DNA from: Oculatella sp. LEGE 06141
GTDB lineage: Bacteria > Cyanobacteriota > Cyanobacteriia > Elainellales > Elainellaceae
Assembly (NCBI RefSeq): GCF_015207605.1
Contig: NZ_JADEWO010000006.1
Location: 1-64,000 of the forward strand
Direction: 5' to 3'
DNA: 64,000 bases
The notes under the pieces were generated by a model. That model was not told the DNA's origin and searched no databases. It saw only the letters and a list, made by a program, of their open reading frames with translations. Numbering within the stretch: position 1 is the first letter of the stretch; every line of letters begins with the position of its first letter. The position numbers and the translations under genes are program-made. Of this stretch, positions 18,468-27,749 are shown one piece after another.

Positions 18468-20318
18468 ATGACTTCGTCCGGCGATTTTTCCCTCTCACTT
18501 ACGGAATCTATAGACCTGGCGGCTACCAAGACGTACGATGGTTTTTTGCCCACTTCCCAGGCAGATTTAGTCTTCACCCAAGATCGAACGGGTGATTACC
18601 AGTCTTTCTATTGGCGAGACGCTAAACGGCACGGGGTAGAGCCAGAACACCTGGTTGAGGGACGGGTGGGTGCAGCATTTGCTCCAGTTGCGATCGACTC
18701 CTACCTGAATCGCGTCTGCCGCATCCTGGATTATGTCGAGCCAGAACGGTTCAACTACCCGTTTCACTGCGACAGTGATTATCTCGTCTTCGATCTGGTG
18801 ATCAGCCCTGTTTTGGTGCCCAACAGCGCTGCAACAACGGTAATCGTAACCGGGCAGTTTTTGTATGCCGCTTCTAGAGATCAGGCGTTAGAACTGGTCA
18901 ACCAGTTGGGGCATACCCCATGCTTGACCAACCACGACTCCAAGCGATATCGCAAGTTGCTAAATCAGGTGGCGTGGAATATTCGCCGTACGCTTGATCT
19001 GGATACCATCTGGCAGCAAACGGTCGATGGTTTGGGCGAAGCGCTGGACGTTAGCCGCTGCTTGATTTGTCCGTATCCCCCATCCGCAACCGAGCTAGAA
19101 GTAGTGGCCGAGTATTGCCATGCCAGCCTCAGTTCGATGCTAGGAACAACGCTGTCGCTGGATCAGGATTCGTATCTCAGTCAAGCGTTGGCAACCCATA
19201 AACCGATCGCCCTCACTTCGGTAGAAGCCAATTTAGCGAACCAGCCCTACTCAATTCTGGCGGTGGCCACCTGCTATCAAGACCAGCCCAATGGTTTGAT
19301 CGTTCTGCATCAGTTCGATCGCTCCCGTGTCTGGAACGACCTTGAGATTAACCTGATTCGAGAATTGGCCGATCAGGTGGGTACTGGCATTGCTCATGCC
19401 ACGCTATTTGCCGAGAGCCAAAACTTGGCTGCTGAATTTGGGCGGCTTAACGATAGCCTGATGCAGCAGCATCAAGATTTGGAAGATGCTCGACAACAGG
19501 CCGAGGAAGCCTCTCGTCGCAAGAGCGAGTTTTTGGCGAACACGTCCCACGAACTGCGAACGCCGCTAAACGGCATGATTGGCTTTTTGAAGCTGATCAT
19601 AGACGGCATGGCAGACGACCCGGCAGAGCAAATGGAATTCATTCAGGAGGCTCATAATTCAGCCGTCCATTTGCTGAGTCTGATCAATGACATCTTAGAT
19701 ATTGCCAAGATTGAGTCGGGTAAAATGCAGCTTGACTTTACCCAGGTCAAGCTAGATGACTTGTTAACGGCTGTGGAGAACTTTACCCGTACCCAGGCTC
19801 AGCAAAAAGGTCTTAGTTTCGAAATCCGAACTCCGGTGACGCGCGATGAAGTTGTCCTTTACGGCAACTATCAACGGTTGCTGCAAGTCATGCTGAATCT
19901 AGTTGGGAATGCGATCAAGTTCACCCACGAAGGCGGCATCACCATTACGGCTGAAGTGATTCAAAAGAGTGCCGTCATTCATGATCATGATGAGGAGAAC
20001 CTGGGAATGGCAAAAATTAGCGTTGCCGATACCGGGATTGGGGTGTCGTTGGAGAAGCAGGACAAGCTATTTCAGTCGTTTAGCCAGCTAGATGGGTCGC
20101 GCACGCGTCAGTATGGCGGCACTGGTCTGGGGCTGGCGATTTCACAAAAGCTAGTAGAGGCCATGGACGGTGTGGTGAACTTTTACAGCATGGGTGAAGG
20201 GTTGGGTTCAACGGTGACCTTTACCGTACCGCTGTATCAAGATCCGGTGATGGTAGTTTCTCCCATCCAGAACTCCAGTGATGGGTTAATTTACGAGTCA
20301 GATACCCAATTGACCTGA
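18468..20318 (+). CDS. GAF-domain sensor histidine kinase
   Basis: 616 residues, cytoplasmic (no membrane segments). The first ~160 residues are an uncharacterised sensor region. A GAF domain spans about 170-315 (TLDLDTIWQQTVDGLGEALDVSRCLI), followed by a short coiled coil (~320-352). The HisKA H-box is intact (SHELRTPLNGM, His361). The HATPase domain has the N box NLVGNAIKFT, G1 DTGIGV and G2 GGTGLGLAI. No response regulator is adjacent, so it is an orphan kinase. The GAF Cys is not in a clear bilin-binding context, so phytochrome function is not claimed. Confidence 0.88.
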   Translation: MTSSGDFSLSLTESIDLAATKTYDGFLPTSQADLVFTQDRTGDYQSFYWRDAKRHGVEPEHLVEGRVGAAFAPVAIDSYLNRVCRILDYVEPERFNYPFHCDSDYLVFDLVISPVLVPNSAATTVIVTGQFLYAASRDQALELVNQLGHTPCLTNHDSKRYRKLLNQVAWNIRRTLDLDTIWQQTVDGLGEALDVSRCLICPYPPSATELEVVAEYCHASLSSMLGTTLSLDQDSYLSQALATHKPIALTSVEANLANQPYSILAVATCYQDQPNGLIVLHQFDRSRVWNDLEINLIRELADQVGTGIAHATLFAESQNLAAEFGRLNDSLMQQHQDLEDARQQAEEASRRKSEFLANTSHELRTPLNGMIGFLKLIIDGMADDPAEQMEFIQEAHNSAVHLLSLINDILDIAKIESGKMQLDFTQVKLDDLLTAVENFTRTQAQQKGLSFEIRTPVTRDEVVLYGNYQRLLQVMLNLVGNAIKFTHEGGITITAEVIQKSAVIHDHDEENLGMAKISVADTGIGVSLEKQDKLFQSFSQLDGSRTRQYGGTGLGLAISQKLVEAMDGVVNFYSMGEGLGSTVTFTVPLYQDPVMVVSPIQNSSDGLIYESDTQLT

Positions 20319-20407
20319 GCCAGGGTCGGCGTTTTGGTTCGTCTTGCTGCCCACGATCGCCAGACCCGCTCCATTGCAGTGGCCGCATGGGCGCTTCCGC
20401 ACCTGAC

Positions 20408-22540
20408 CTAACTGATACCAATACTCAACTGCCACTGGGTTAAGGTGCCCGTATTGAGTGGGGCATAGTCGGTGACTTGCAGCCGCCAATTGCCGTTAGC
20501 CGCCTGGTTGAGACATTGCCTTAGCGCTGGCGTTGTTTGCAGAGAATAGGTTGTTTGCAGCCTGGTTCTGCGCCCTAGCGTGCGGCTTTGCAACAATACC
20601 GTTGTTCCGCGAGGCGGCATCAAGACGACTTCGATATCGCCCAGGTAACTATGGTTAATGTCTAAGCTGATCTGAATATCGCGAATCTGGCTGGTATTCG
20701 TTATTTGAATGCTGCTAACGGCACCCCTGGGATTATCGTCGGGAATGGCGATCGCTGCCGTATTTTGCTGCCGTACCCACTGCGATACCCTGGGAACCGC
20801 TGCTAGTCGCTGTTGTGCCGCCTGTACCGCCCTAGCCGCATTAACTTTGCCATAGCCAAACCACTGGGAATGACCTTTGGCATCATATGTTCCTTTCCTT
20901 AGCCCGAATTGAGGTTCCGGGGTCGAGTCAACAATTTTGTCCGTCGTCTCTTGCAGAATTTGCTTGACTTCCCTGGCTGTGAGGTCAGGATTGGCCGACA
21001 GCATTAAGGCGGCCACGCCTGCCACCAACGGGCAGGCACTAGAGGTGCCACCAAAGCCAGCCGTATAGTTGCCCGATTCGTAACCCGCTGCGCCGACGCG
21101 ATCGCTTGTAAACACGCTTCGTCCCCGCAACGAGTCGCGAATGGTGGGGGCTGTGTTGGTGTAGCCAGTTTGTTGCAACCACATACCGGGCAACGAGTTG
21201 TTGCTGGGAGCCGCAACGGAAATATCCGTGCCCCAATTGCTGTACGCTGCTTTTTGGTTCAGGCTGGTGCTGGCCGCCACGGTGATCACATCAGGATGCA
21301 CAGCAAACCCATTGAGCCAGTTGGTGGGGCCGCGCAACACATTATTAGGCCAGCCCTGTTCGTTGACGCTGCCGTTGACCGGACGGTTGGCATTTCCGGC
21401 GGCGAAAATAATAACGCATCCCTTACCGTTTCGCCCCTGAGTGGCGGCACGCGTTAGGGCTGCCCGTTGACGCAGCGGCAGCGGAAAGTAGACTTCGCTC
21501 GGCCCCCAACTGCACGAAATCACAGACGCGCCTTTTTCGATCGCCCAACCAAACAGTTGCTCGATCGCCCGATCGTCTACAAAGCCACTGGTACGAATCG
21601 GCATGAAAGCACAGCCCGGTGCCACACCAACCATGCCGTTGCCGTTTTCTTCCGCGATCGCCAACCCAGCACAGGCGGTGCCATGATTTTCCTGGGTGCT
21701 TCCCGGCATCGGCAAAAAATCCTGATCTTTTAGATCGCGTGGGGCAACAATCTTACCTTTTCCCTGAAAATCGGGGTGGTTTAAATCGATCGCGTCATCC
21801 GCTACGGCAACCACAACCGATCGCACCCCGCGCGTTATATCCCAGGCCGCTTCTGCGGAAATATGAGAATTGGCGGTTAAATCAGCCCCACCAGCATGGT
21901 TGAGATACCACTGCTTGCCATACTCTGAATCACGGGGACGGTAGAGTGGCTGAGTTCGAGTCACAATATTTGGCTCCGCCGTCAAGATTTCAGGGCGGCG
22001 CATCAGTTGGTTGGCTAGCTTGATCGGGTTGGCCGGAGACTGCCCCGATAGCCGAAAGACAAACGCCTGGGAAACCCCTTCAACCGCCTGAATAGCTTGC
22101 AACCCAAACGACTGCGCGATCGCCCTGGCGGTTTCTGGCTTGATTTGCTTCGCAAACTGTACCGTAAGCTGGTCGGTCAAATAGAACCAGGCATTAGGAC
22201 TGCCCTTGAGTTGATAAACATGACTGGCAAACGAGACATCCCCCGATGCCCGTGCCAACTGCATCATCTGTTCCAACACACCAGGATCAACCTGAATTTC
22301 GACTAAATCGACCGATGCAATGGGGTTGACCGCAACAGCACCGACCTGCTGCGTCAGGTGATCGAGCGTGCGATTGGCGGTAGGCCGTACCGTGAAGCGA
22401 TCGGGTACTTTTTCTAAGATCAGTTCTTCACCGCCACGCTGGAGAATCATCCCTTCACTAACGGGCAGTGTCAATTCAGTCTCAACAGAATCTGGCCATG
22501 GGTCAGGAAAGGCATCAGATGAGCGCACGTTGCCAGTCAT
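20408..22540 (-). CDS. subtilisin-like S8 protease with C-terminal P domain (PrcA-like)
   Basis: 710 residues. The catalytic domain spans about 210-590: Asp in VVVAVADDAIDLNHPD, His in NHGTACAG, the oxyanion Asn in IIFAAGN and Ser in GGTSSACPLVAG. Residues ~600-710 form a proprotein-convertase P domain (beta-rich; ISLDINHSYLGDIEVVLMPP, ending WQLSIGIS). The N-terminal ~200 residues look like a propeptide region. There is no signal peptide. This architecture matches the calcium-dependent protease PrcA of Anabaena, which acts inside the cell. The usual D-[ST]-G after the Asp strand is D-D-A here, as in the kexin-like group. Confidence 0.88.
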   Translation of the reverse strand: MTGNVRSSDAFPDPWPDSVETELTLPVSEGMILQRGGEELILEKVPDRFTVRPTANRTLDHLTQQVGAVAVNPIASVDLVEIQVDPGVLEQMMQLARASGDVSFASHVYQLKGSPNAWFYLTDQLTVQFAKQIKPETARAIAQSFGLQAIQAVEGVSQAFVFRLSGQSPANPIKLANQLMRRPEILTAEPNIVTRTQPLYRPRDSEYGKQWYLNHAGGADLTANSHISAEAAWDITRGVRSVVVAVADDAIDLNHPDFQGKGKIVAPRDLKDQDFLPMPGSTQENHGTACAGLAIAEENGNGMVGVAPGCAFMPIRTSGFVDDRAIEQLFGWAIEKGASVISCSWGPSEVYFPLPLRQRAALTRAATQGRNGKGCVIIFAAGNANRPVNGSVNEQGWPNNVLRGPTNWLNGFAVHPDVITVAASTSLNQKAAYSNWGTDISVAAPSNNSLPGMWLQQTGYTNTAPTIRDSLRGRSVFTSDRVGAAGYESGNYTAGFGGTSSACPLVAGVAALMLSANPDLTAREVKQILQETTDKIVDSTPEPQFGLRKGTYDAKGHSQWFGYGKVNAARAVQAAQQRLAAVPRVSQWVRQQNTAAIAIPDDNPRGAVSSIQITNTSQIRDIQISLDINHSYLGDIEVVLMPPRGTTVLLQSRTLGRRTRLQTTYSLQTTPALRQCLNQAANGNWRLQVTDYAPLNTGTLTQWQLSIGIS

Positions 22541-22866
22541 AGGATTAAGTTTCAGTTGAGCTGCCGCTTGCAGAAGTGATTCGATTTGATTCTAATCGCT
22601 TGCAACGAGCTTGGGCGATGAGCTAACACTTTCTTCTACTTGACGGTACCATCTGGCGTTTGCCGGGTGGTTTAACTCTGGTGGAGCAATCCAGCCTTAA
22701 GGAACTTATTCGTAGCGGTTCAGTCTAAAAGGGTTTGGATGATTTGGGAGCCATGAGCAGGCTCGCAGTATAGCGGCTAAAGTGCTCATTTACGCGAAGA
22801 CTTGCAATGGTAATATACCCAAGTGTTATATTGTTCTGCTCTTACACAATGGCATAGGGTTACTTC
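22541..22866. other. divergent promoter region between the protease and a secreted protein
   Basis: About 325 bp, no gene. AATATA-N9-TATATT around 22811-22831 contains a TATATT -10-like element 35-45 bp before the plus-strand ATG at 22867. Confidence 0.4.
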
Positions 22867-23523
22867 ATGTTACTCGCTAGGACTGCTCGTTCCCTTTCTC
22901 TCACTTGCCTGTTATCGCTTTCGGCGACAGCGGCCTTGACTTGGCTGAGTCCACTAGCGGCTCAAGCACAAACGCCTTCTGAAGAAGGTTCGCTTGAGCA
23001 GCCCGCCGAACTCGATGACGATTTGCGTCCGTTGACACAAGATGGAAGCATCCTGAGTCTTGCTGGTGGACAACGTCTGATGTCAGAGGCCAATACTGCG
23101 GTCTCTGCCCAAAACTACGACCTCGCCGTGCAAAAGCTTCAGCAAGCCCGTCAGGTCTTCAATCAGCTTTCCAACTTTTATCAAGAACTAGCAGCTAGCT
23201 TCTCAGGAATTGATAACCGCATTTCTGAAAGTCAGCGGCAGCAAGCACTGGAAACGGCTCAGATGCGAGATCAAGCAACCTATCAACTGGCATTGGTGCA
23301 CCGGGCACAAAACAAGCCCGAACTGGCGGTGCCCTTGTTGATTCAGATTATTCGCAGTCAGCAACCGACCCGTGACCTGGGACAACGAGCCTATCGTCAA
23401 TTGTTTGAACTTGGGTTTGTCAATGCTCCTTACCAAGGCAGGCAGGGCGGCGGGGCATCGACTCCTAACCAGCCAGCGCAGCAGAGTCAAGAGTTAGTCC
23501 AGCCTCAGCAGCCTCAACAATAG
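22867..23523 (+). CDS. secreted helical protein (cyanobacterial unknown)
   Basis: 218 residues. A clear Sec signal peptide covers about 1-34 with an AQA cleavage site (SPLAAQAQ). The mature part is helical and TPR-like: NTAVSAQNYDLAVQKLQQARQVFNQLSNFY and a second helical hairpin around 150-190. A Gln/Pro-rich tail ends the protein (repeated QPQQ). Probably periplasmic or outer-membrane associated. No family name recalled with certainty. The next gene is bolA-type, 72 bp on, and may be a separate unit. Confidence 0.75.
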   Translation: MLLARTARSLSLTCLLSLSATAALTWLSPLAAQAQTPSEEGSLEQPAELDDDLRPLTQDGSILSLAGGQRLMSEANTAVSAQNYDLAVQKLQQARQVFNQLSNFYQELAASFSGIDNRISESQRQQALETAQMRDQATYQLALVHRAQNKPELAVPLLIQIIRSQQPTRDLGQRAYRQLFELGFVNAPYQGRQGGGASTPNQPAQQSQELVQPQQPQQ

Positions 23524-23595
23524 GCTACGGGTTGGGGGTGAACCAGCTTAAGCTATAGTTTCAGTAGAGTTCAGAATTGCCGAGGTAAGAGAAGA

Positions 23596-23847
23596 ATGGT
23601 CAGCCCCAGTCAGGTTGAATCGATGATCAAGGCTGCAATACCAGATGCCGAAGTGGAGATCCAGGACCTGACCGGTGGTGGAGATCACTATCAGGTAACG
23701 GTAATTTCATCCCAGTTTGAAGGGAAAGGACTGGTGCAGCAGCATCAGCTAGTGTATCGTGCGGTGCAGCAAGCCATGTCTTCTGAAGCGATCCATGCCT
23801 TGTCGTTGCGAACCTTCACCCCTCAATCTCGGGCGCAAGCAGGCTAG
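23596..23847 (+). CDS. BolA-family protein
   Basis: 83 residues with a good AGG/AAGAGAAG before the [35 protein letters not shown], then the invariant helix [17 protein letters not shown] and a C-terminal LRTFTP, all as in BolA/BolC-type proteins. BolA proteins bind monothiol glutaredoxins through a shared [2Fe-2S] cluster. The next gene is exactly such a glutaredoxin, a conserved gene pairing. Role: Fe-S cluster handling or iron sensing. Confidence 0.93.
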   Translation: MVSPSQVESMIKAAIPDAEVEIQDLTGGGDHYQVTVISSQFEGKGLVQQHQLVYRAVQQAMSSEAIHALSLRTFTPQSRAQAG

Positions 23848-23977
23848 GCATGTTTGGTGTAGAGGAACTGTTTACTTGGGTTTCAACCTTGGCCTGACCT
23901 TAAAAGTTCAATCATCTCACCCAGTCAGTAAAGTTCCAGGTAGTATAGAACTGTTTAGTCATTTCAGTGATTTAGAT

Positions 23978-24301
23978 ATGACTCCAGAAGTGCAACAGCG
24001 GATTGACGATCTGGTTAATCAAGACAAAATTGTCGTCTTCATGAAGGGCAACAAACTGATGCCCCAGTGCGGTTTTTCGAACAACGTGGTGCAAATTCTA
24101 AATATGCTGGGCGTGCCTTACCAGACTGTTGATGTTCTGGATGACGCTGAGATTCGTCAGGGCATCAAAGAATATTCCACCTGGCCTACCATCCCTCAGG
24201 TTTACATCAACGGCCAGTTTGTGGGTGGTTCAGATATTTTGATCGAACTGTACCAGAAAGGTGAGTTGCAGCAAATGGTCGAGGTTGCTCTAGCGTCCTA
24301 G
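23978..24301 (+). CDS. grxD: monothiol glutaredoxin (Grx4/GrxD type)
   Basis: 107 residues. The active site CGFS starts at Cys31 (PQCGFSNN). FMKG before it and [19 protein letters not shown] (cis-Pro and glutathione-binding GG-S-D) are family hallmarks. I place the start at ATG 23978, giving the usual ~107-residue length; upstream in-frame extension reads through the bolA end and is not credible. It forms a [2Fe-2S] complex with glutathione and BolA. It is 130 bp after the BolA gene and ends in a strong terminator. Confidence 0.95.
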   Translation: MTPEVQQRIDDLVNQDKIVVFMKGNKLMPQCGFSNNVVQILNMLGVPYQTVDVLDDAEIRQGIKEYSTWPTIPQVYINGQFVGGSDILIELYQKGELQQMVEVALAS

Positions 24302-24326
24302 CTTATTTTGCTGGTGTTTAATTCAG

Positions 24327-24357
24327 CAGGGACGCACTAGCGCGTCCCTGTTTTTTT
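24327..24357 (+). terminator. terminator of the bolA-grxD unit
   Basis: CAGGGACGC (24327-24335) pairs with GCGTCCCTG (24342-24350) and is followed by TTTTTTT, 25 nt after the grxD stop. Confidence 0.88.
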
Positions 24358-24379
24358 GTGCGGACAGTATGTGAACGAA

Positions 24380-24628
24380 TTAATAATAGTCAGGCTCGGC
24401 CTCGGGTTCGGGTACCTGGAAACTCGACGGATCGAGCAAATAACGCGTTACTTCTTCTTCTAGTCGGTGGATCAAATAGGGTTCGATCGCATTTGCGTGC
24501 CGTAGAGCAGCCAGGTAGCCATCCAGATACAAACGAAGTTCATCAAGGCGATACCCTCGGTTCCACTGCTCGCTTAGAGCGTCGGTCGCTCGCTGGTAAT
24601 AACGAATGGTTTGTGCGTCTTGCAGCAT
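24380..24628 (-). CDS. short cyanobacteria-specific conserved protein (DUF6761-like)
   Basis: 82 residues. QTIRYYQRATDAL, then RGYRLDELRLYLDGYLAALRHANAIEPYLIHRLEEE, and an acidic tail ending EPDYY. I recall this sequence pattern as strongly conserved across cyanobacteria, with unknown function. It is helical, soluble and has no cofactor motif. It converges with grxD, whose terminator lies between them. Naming the family is from memory and should be taken as tentative; that it is a real gene is likely. Confidence 0.8.
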   Translation of the reverse strand: MLQDAQTIRYYQRATDALSEQWNRGYRLDELRLYLDGYLAALRHANAIEPYLIHRLEEEVTRYLLDPSSFQVPEPEAEPDYY

Positions 24629-25159
24629 GGTATGTTCCGCTACTCGTCTACTTTAACTACAGATAGAGCCAGATATAATTTATACACGTTCAGATGTTTG
24701 TACTGACGATGCTAATGTTTTCCGGTGCCACCTCAGCAATTTCACGAACTTGTTGACTCTACACTTACCTTGCCCAAGTTTGGAATCAAGTCAGTGGGGA
24801 TCGAATTTCCTTACAAACTTCAACATTTCTTAGAACTAAGCCTATAAAAATGAGAGGCGGTTTGTGCGGGGATTTAAGGGTTGGGAAACGGTCTAGAAAG
24901 ATTCATGCTTATGGGTTTATTGTAACTTCAACTGCATTCCTTTCCTCTCTAGCCTGGGATGTAGTTAATCATACGGTAAACTTTCTATGACGTAACGTTA
25001 AGAGAGGATGGGTTAACGATGAAGACTTCGTTGGGCGTTTTCCTCTCTTTTCAGTATTTATTCAGCAGATGATGCTGAGATGAAGTAACAGCAGTTACAA
25101 AACCATGACAAACGCTTCTGATAACCTTGTAGCGCGAACCTGAAACAAAGCGTAGCGCT
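24629..25159. other. intergenic region between divergent small protein and response regulator
   Basis: About 530 bp, no supported gene. A TATAAT at 24674-24679 and its mirror TTATAT could serve promoters on either strand. A 46-codon plus-strand frame (from about 24850) has no homology I recognise and was left out. Confidence 0.4.
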
Positions 25160-25933
25160 GTGGGCTCTGTTTGTATTCAAATTGTTGAAGGAAATCCTCA
25201 TTTGCGATCGCTCCTTGGCTGGCATTTGCAGCAAGTGGGCTATTGGGTTCACCAGTCGGCTGACCTGCATCAGGCGAGGGAGGTCTTTCAAGACCGCCAA
25301 CCTGATCTGGTTATTCTAGACTCCGAATTACCCGATGGGGATGGATTAGAGTTTTGTCGCTGGCTCCAGCAGCAGCGGCAAGCGCTTGTTTTGATATTGT
25401 CGGCTCGAAATACTGAATCAGATATTGTTGCCGGGTTACGAGCGGGTGCAGATGACTATCTGACAAAGCCATTTGGGATGCAGGAGTTTTTAGCCAGGGT
25501 CGAGGCGCTAACCCGCCGTAGCCGATCGCTTAGCGCTCCAGTTTCGTTAGATTATGGCGATCTCAAGATTGATTTAGTACAGCGCCGAGTGTGTCTCAAA
25601 AGCGAATTTATTGATTTAACTCCGCAGGAATTTAGCCTGCTTTATGTTTTAGCTCAGGCGGGTGGCTTACCGTTAAGCCGAACGGAACTGCTGCGACGAG
25701 CCTGGCCGGATGCGATCGACAACCATCGCACTGTAGACACGCATGTTCTATCGCTGCGAAAGAAAATTGAAGTTGATCCTCGGCAACCGAGCCTGATTCA
25801 AACCGTGCGGAATGTGGGCTATCGCTTTAACGTAGAGATGTTAGGATCTGGGCCGCAGTCGGCGGCAACCGAGCCGCTTAACCATAAGAAGCGAACCGCT
25901 CGCCCACTGTCGAGAGTGGCAGAAGGACTCTAG
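25160..25933 (+). CDS. OmpR/PhoB-family response regulator with degenerate acidic pocket
   Basis: 257 residues from a GTG start. The receiver domain spans ~5-120 with phospho-acceptor Asp54 (LVILDSELPDG), Ser81 and Lys103 (LTKPFG). The usual Asp-Asp pair near the N-terminus reads IVEGN (Glu10-Gly11), so one Mg-binding acid is missing. The winged helix of the OmpR type spans ~130-228 (LTPQEFSLLYVLAQ, RTVDTHVLSLRKKIE, VRNVGYRF). A basic 25-residue tail is extra. Non-canonical pockets also occur in cyanobacterial regulators such as NblR, so phosphorylation-independent action is possible. No kinase is adjacent. The exact orthologue (NblR, Rre or others) is not determined. Confidence 0.85.
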   Translation: MGSVCIQIVEGNPHLRSLLGWHLQQVGYWVHQSADLHQAREVFQDRQPDLVILDSELPDGDGLEFCRWLQQQRQALVLILSARNTESDIVAGLRAGADDYLTKPFGMQEFLARVEALTRRSRSLSAPVSLDYGDLKIDLVQRRVCLKSEFIDLTPQEFSLLYVLAQAGGLPLSRTELLRRAWPDAIDNHRTVDTHVLSLRKKIEVDPRQPSLIQTVRNVGYRFNVEMLGSGPQSAATEPLNHKKRTARPLSRVAEGL

Positions 25934-25946
25934 CCTGACCACACGT

Positions 25947-26759
25947 TCATTCCATCCACTCTTCGGCTTCTTTTGCTTCTGCCGCAATCAATGCTTGCTT
26001 TAGCTCTGCCCAATCGGTTTGGTCGGCGGCGGTTTCTTGCACCAGCCGACCCTGTTCTAAATACAGCAGTCGGTTGCAAAACTGCTGGGCAATATCAAGC
26101 TGGTGATTGGCCATTAAAATAGTGAGCTGTTGCTGGGTGGCTAGCTGGGTCAACAGGTTGATTAGATTGTGGCCCCGACCTGCATCTAGCGCTGAAGTCG
26201 GCTCATCTAGCAGTAAGACATGGGGTTGAATCATTAGCGCCCGGGCGATCGCCACTAGCTGCCGCTGCCCAACCGAAAGCTGCATTTCGGTTCGATCCAG
26301 CCAATCTGTTGGGATATGTAGCTGTTCTGTCCAGGTGAGTAGCCGTTGCTGAATGGTTTGCTTGGTTTCGCCCCGCAGCACCAGAGGGTAAGCCAACGTG
26401 TCTCGCACGGTCATTCCCAGCAATTTAGATTCCTGGGGTACCAACGTCACCTGCTGCCGCAGTTGGATGACTGGAATGTGGCGAATGTCTTGCCCGTTTA
26501 GGTAAATATGCCCGTCGCTTAGCTCACTCAACCGATTGAGCAGTCGCAATAACGAGGTTTTACCGGAACCAGAAGGGCCAACTAGAGCAAGGCGATCGCC
26601 CCGAGCCACCTTGCATGAAACGTTCTGCAAAATGTAGCGGGGGCCGATCGCCGCTTTTAAGCCAACCTGTTCTAAATGCAAGCAAGGCGTTAGGGAATCG
26701 GGCAACGTCTTGTGTTCCTGAGAAAAAGCAGCGTCATTACTGTAGCAAACCAGGTACAC
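25947..26759 (-). CDS. ABC transporter ATP-binding protein (FetA/YbbL-like), permease not adjacent
   Basis: 270 residues. Walker A GPSGSGKTS, Q-loop VTLVPQESKLLG, signature LSVGQRQLVAIARA, Walker B VLLLDEPTSALD and the H-switch ANHQLD are all intact. The C-loop starts LSVGQ instead of LSGGQ. The spacing and LRLLNRLSELSDGHIYLNGQDI resemble the FetA/PstB-type exporters. The expected permease is not next door: the gene upstream (26 bp gap) encodes a four-helix membrane protein with a PH-like domain. Substrate unknown. All of the N-terminal extension up to residue ~28 may be an over-long start. Confidence 0.85.
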   Translation of the reverse strand: MYLVCYSNDAAFSQEHKTLPDSLTPCLHLEQVGLKAAIGPRYILQNVSCKVARGDRLALVGPSGSGKTSLLRLLNRLSELSDGHIYLNGQDIRHIPVIQLRQQVTLVPQESKLLGMTVRDTLAYPLVLRGETKQTIQQRLLTWTEQLHIPTDWLDRTEMQLSVGQRQLVAIARALMIQPHVLLLDEPTSALDAGRGHNLINLLTQLATQQQLTILMANHQLDIAQQFCNRLLYLEQGRLVQETAADQTDWAELKQALIAAEAKEAEEWME

Positions 26760-26785
26760 CCATTAGGGATCTGAGGCATCTATCC

Positions 26786-27529
26786 TTACGGCATGTATCC
26801 CATTGCCATCGCTGACCAGATCGTCCAACCATCGATCATCAACAGCACCAGCGTAAACGCCAACAAGATTAGATACATCCACGGTTGGGACAATGGCCGA
26901 ACATCGGTTGTGTCAATTCCAGTCCTGGCTTGTACCTGTCGCACCAGTTGGGCAAATCCAGCGACGCGCATCGGTAACAGGTAAGCTTCGCCATCGCTGC
27001 TAAGAAAGTAATAGACCAGCCCCCCCTGCCCGGTCGAGCGGGGCTTTAGCGCCTGGATCTTAGACCAGGGCAATGTCCATCCCTTGCGCCAGAAACGGGG
27101 CACCCAGTTGGGGTAGGTGACTTGAATGCCCTGCTCATCTAAAACAACCTGTTCGCTGAGAGCGGCATACAGCCCAATGCCTCCCAGGACAACCCCCACA
27201 AACAGCAGCGTTGGTGGTACTGGGGCATGGGTCACATGCGCCAACAGGGGCAACGGTAACGTCAACGCCACATACAACGTCAGCAGAGTGAGGCGAATTA
27301 ATGGCGAAAGGTTAAACCGTTCGATTGCTATTTCGGGCATAGGAACCGATGGAAGCGGCGTAGGTTCTGAATGAAATGGGTTTGACGGTTGAGACACGGC
27401 GATCGCAGTTGCGGTTGTTTCATCTAATTTAAGCCAATTTTCCAGTCGGTGCTGGGAATCGATCGCTGCCCTCAAGCGATCCGCCAAAGCAAGCCGTAAA
27501 CACGAACTTACAGCCATTTTCATTTGCAT
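26786..27529 (-). CDS. membrane protein with PH-like domain, unknown
   Basis: 247 residues. Hydrophobic pairs occur at about 80-130 (LTLLTLYVALTLPLPLLA, LLFVGVVLGGIGLYAA) and at the end (LILLAFTLVLLMIDGW). Between them lies a beta-rich segment VVLDEQGIQVTYPNW to LPWSKIQAL, the bacterial PH-like pattern seen in membrane proteins that set 'local conformation of membrane-bound' domains. It precedes the ABC ATPase by 26 bp on the same strand, so the two are likely one operon and may function together. No specific function assigned. Confidence 0.7.
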   Translation of the reverse strand: MQMKMAVSSCLRLALADRLRAAIDSQHRLENWLKLDETTATAIAVSQPSNPFHSEPTPLPSVPMPEIAIERFNLSPLIRLTLLTLYVALTLPLPLLAHVTHAPVPPTLLFVGVVLGGIGLYAALSEQVVLDEQGIQVTYPNWVPRFWRKGWTLPWSKIQALKPRSTGQGGLVYYFLSSDGEAYLLPMRVAGFAQLVRQVQARTGIDTTDVRPLSQPWMYLILLAFTLVLLMIDGWTIWSAMAMGYMP

Positions 27530-27749
27530 TCACCACACCCCAAACTCTACACCTCAACCCCATCCTGGCGAGACTGTGGCTGACTCGATTGAGAACTGCT
27601 GTAGTTAGATCTACCCTGAGACAGAGCGTTGTTTAGACGTTTTATGCCCGTTGCCAGTCGTTTAATTGGGTTTTGTCTAACTAGCCTGAAAGGACAACCC
27701 GTGTGAAAACGGTTGCACTGTATCTCTTGGGAATTTCTTAGGAGGCGCT

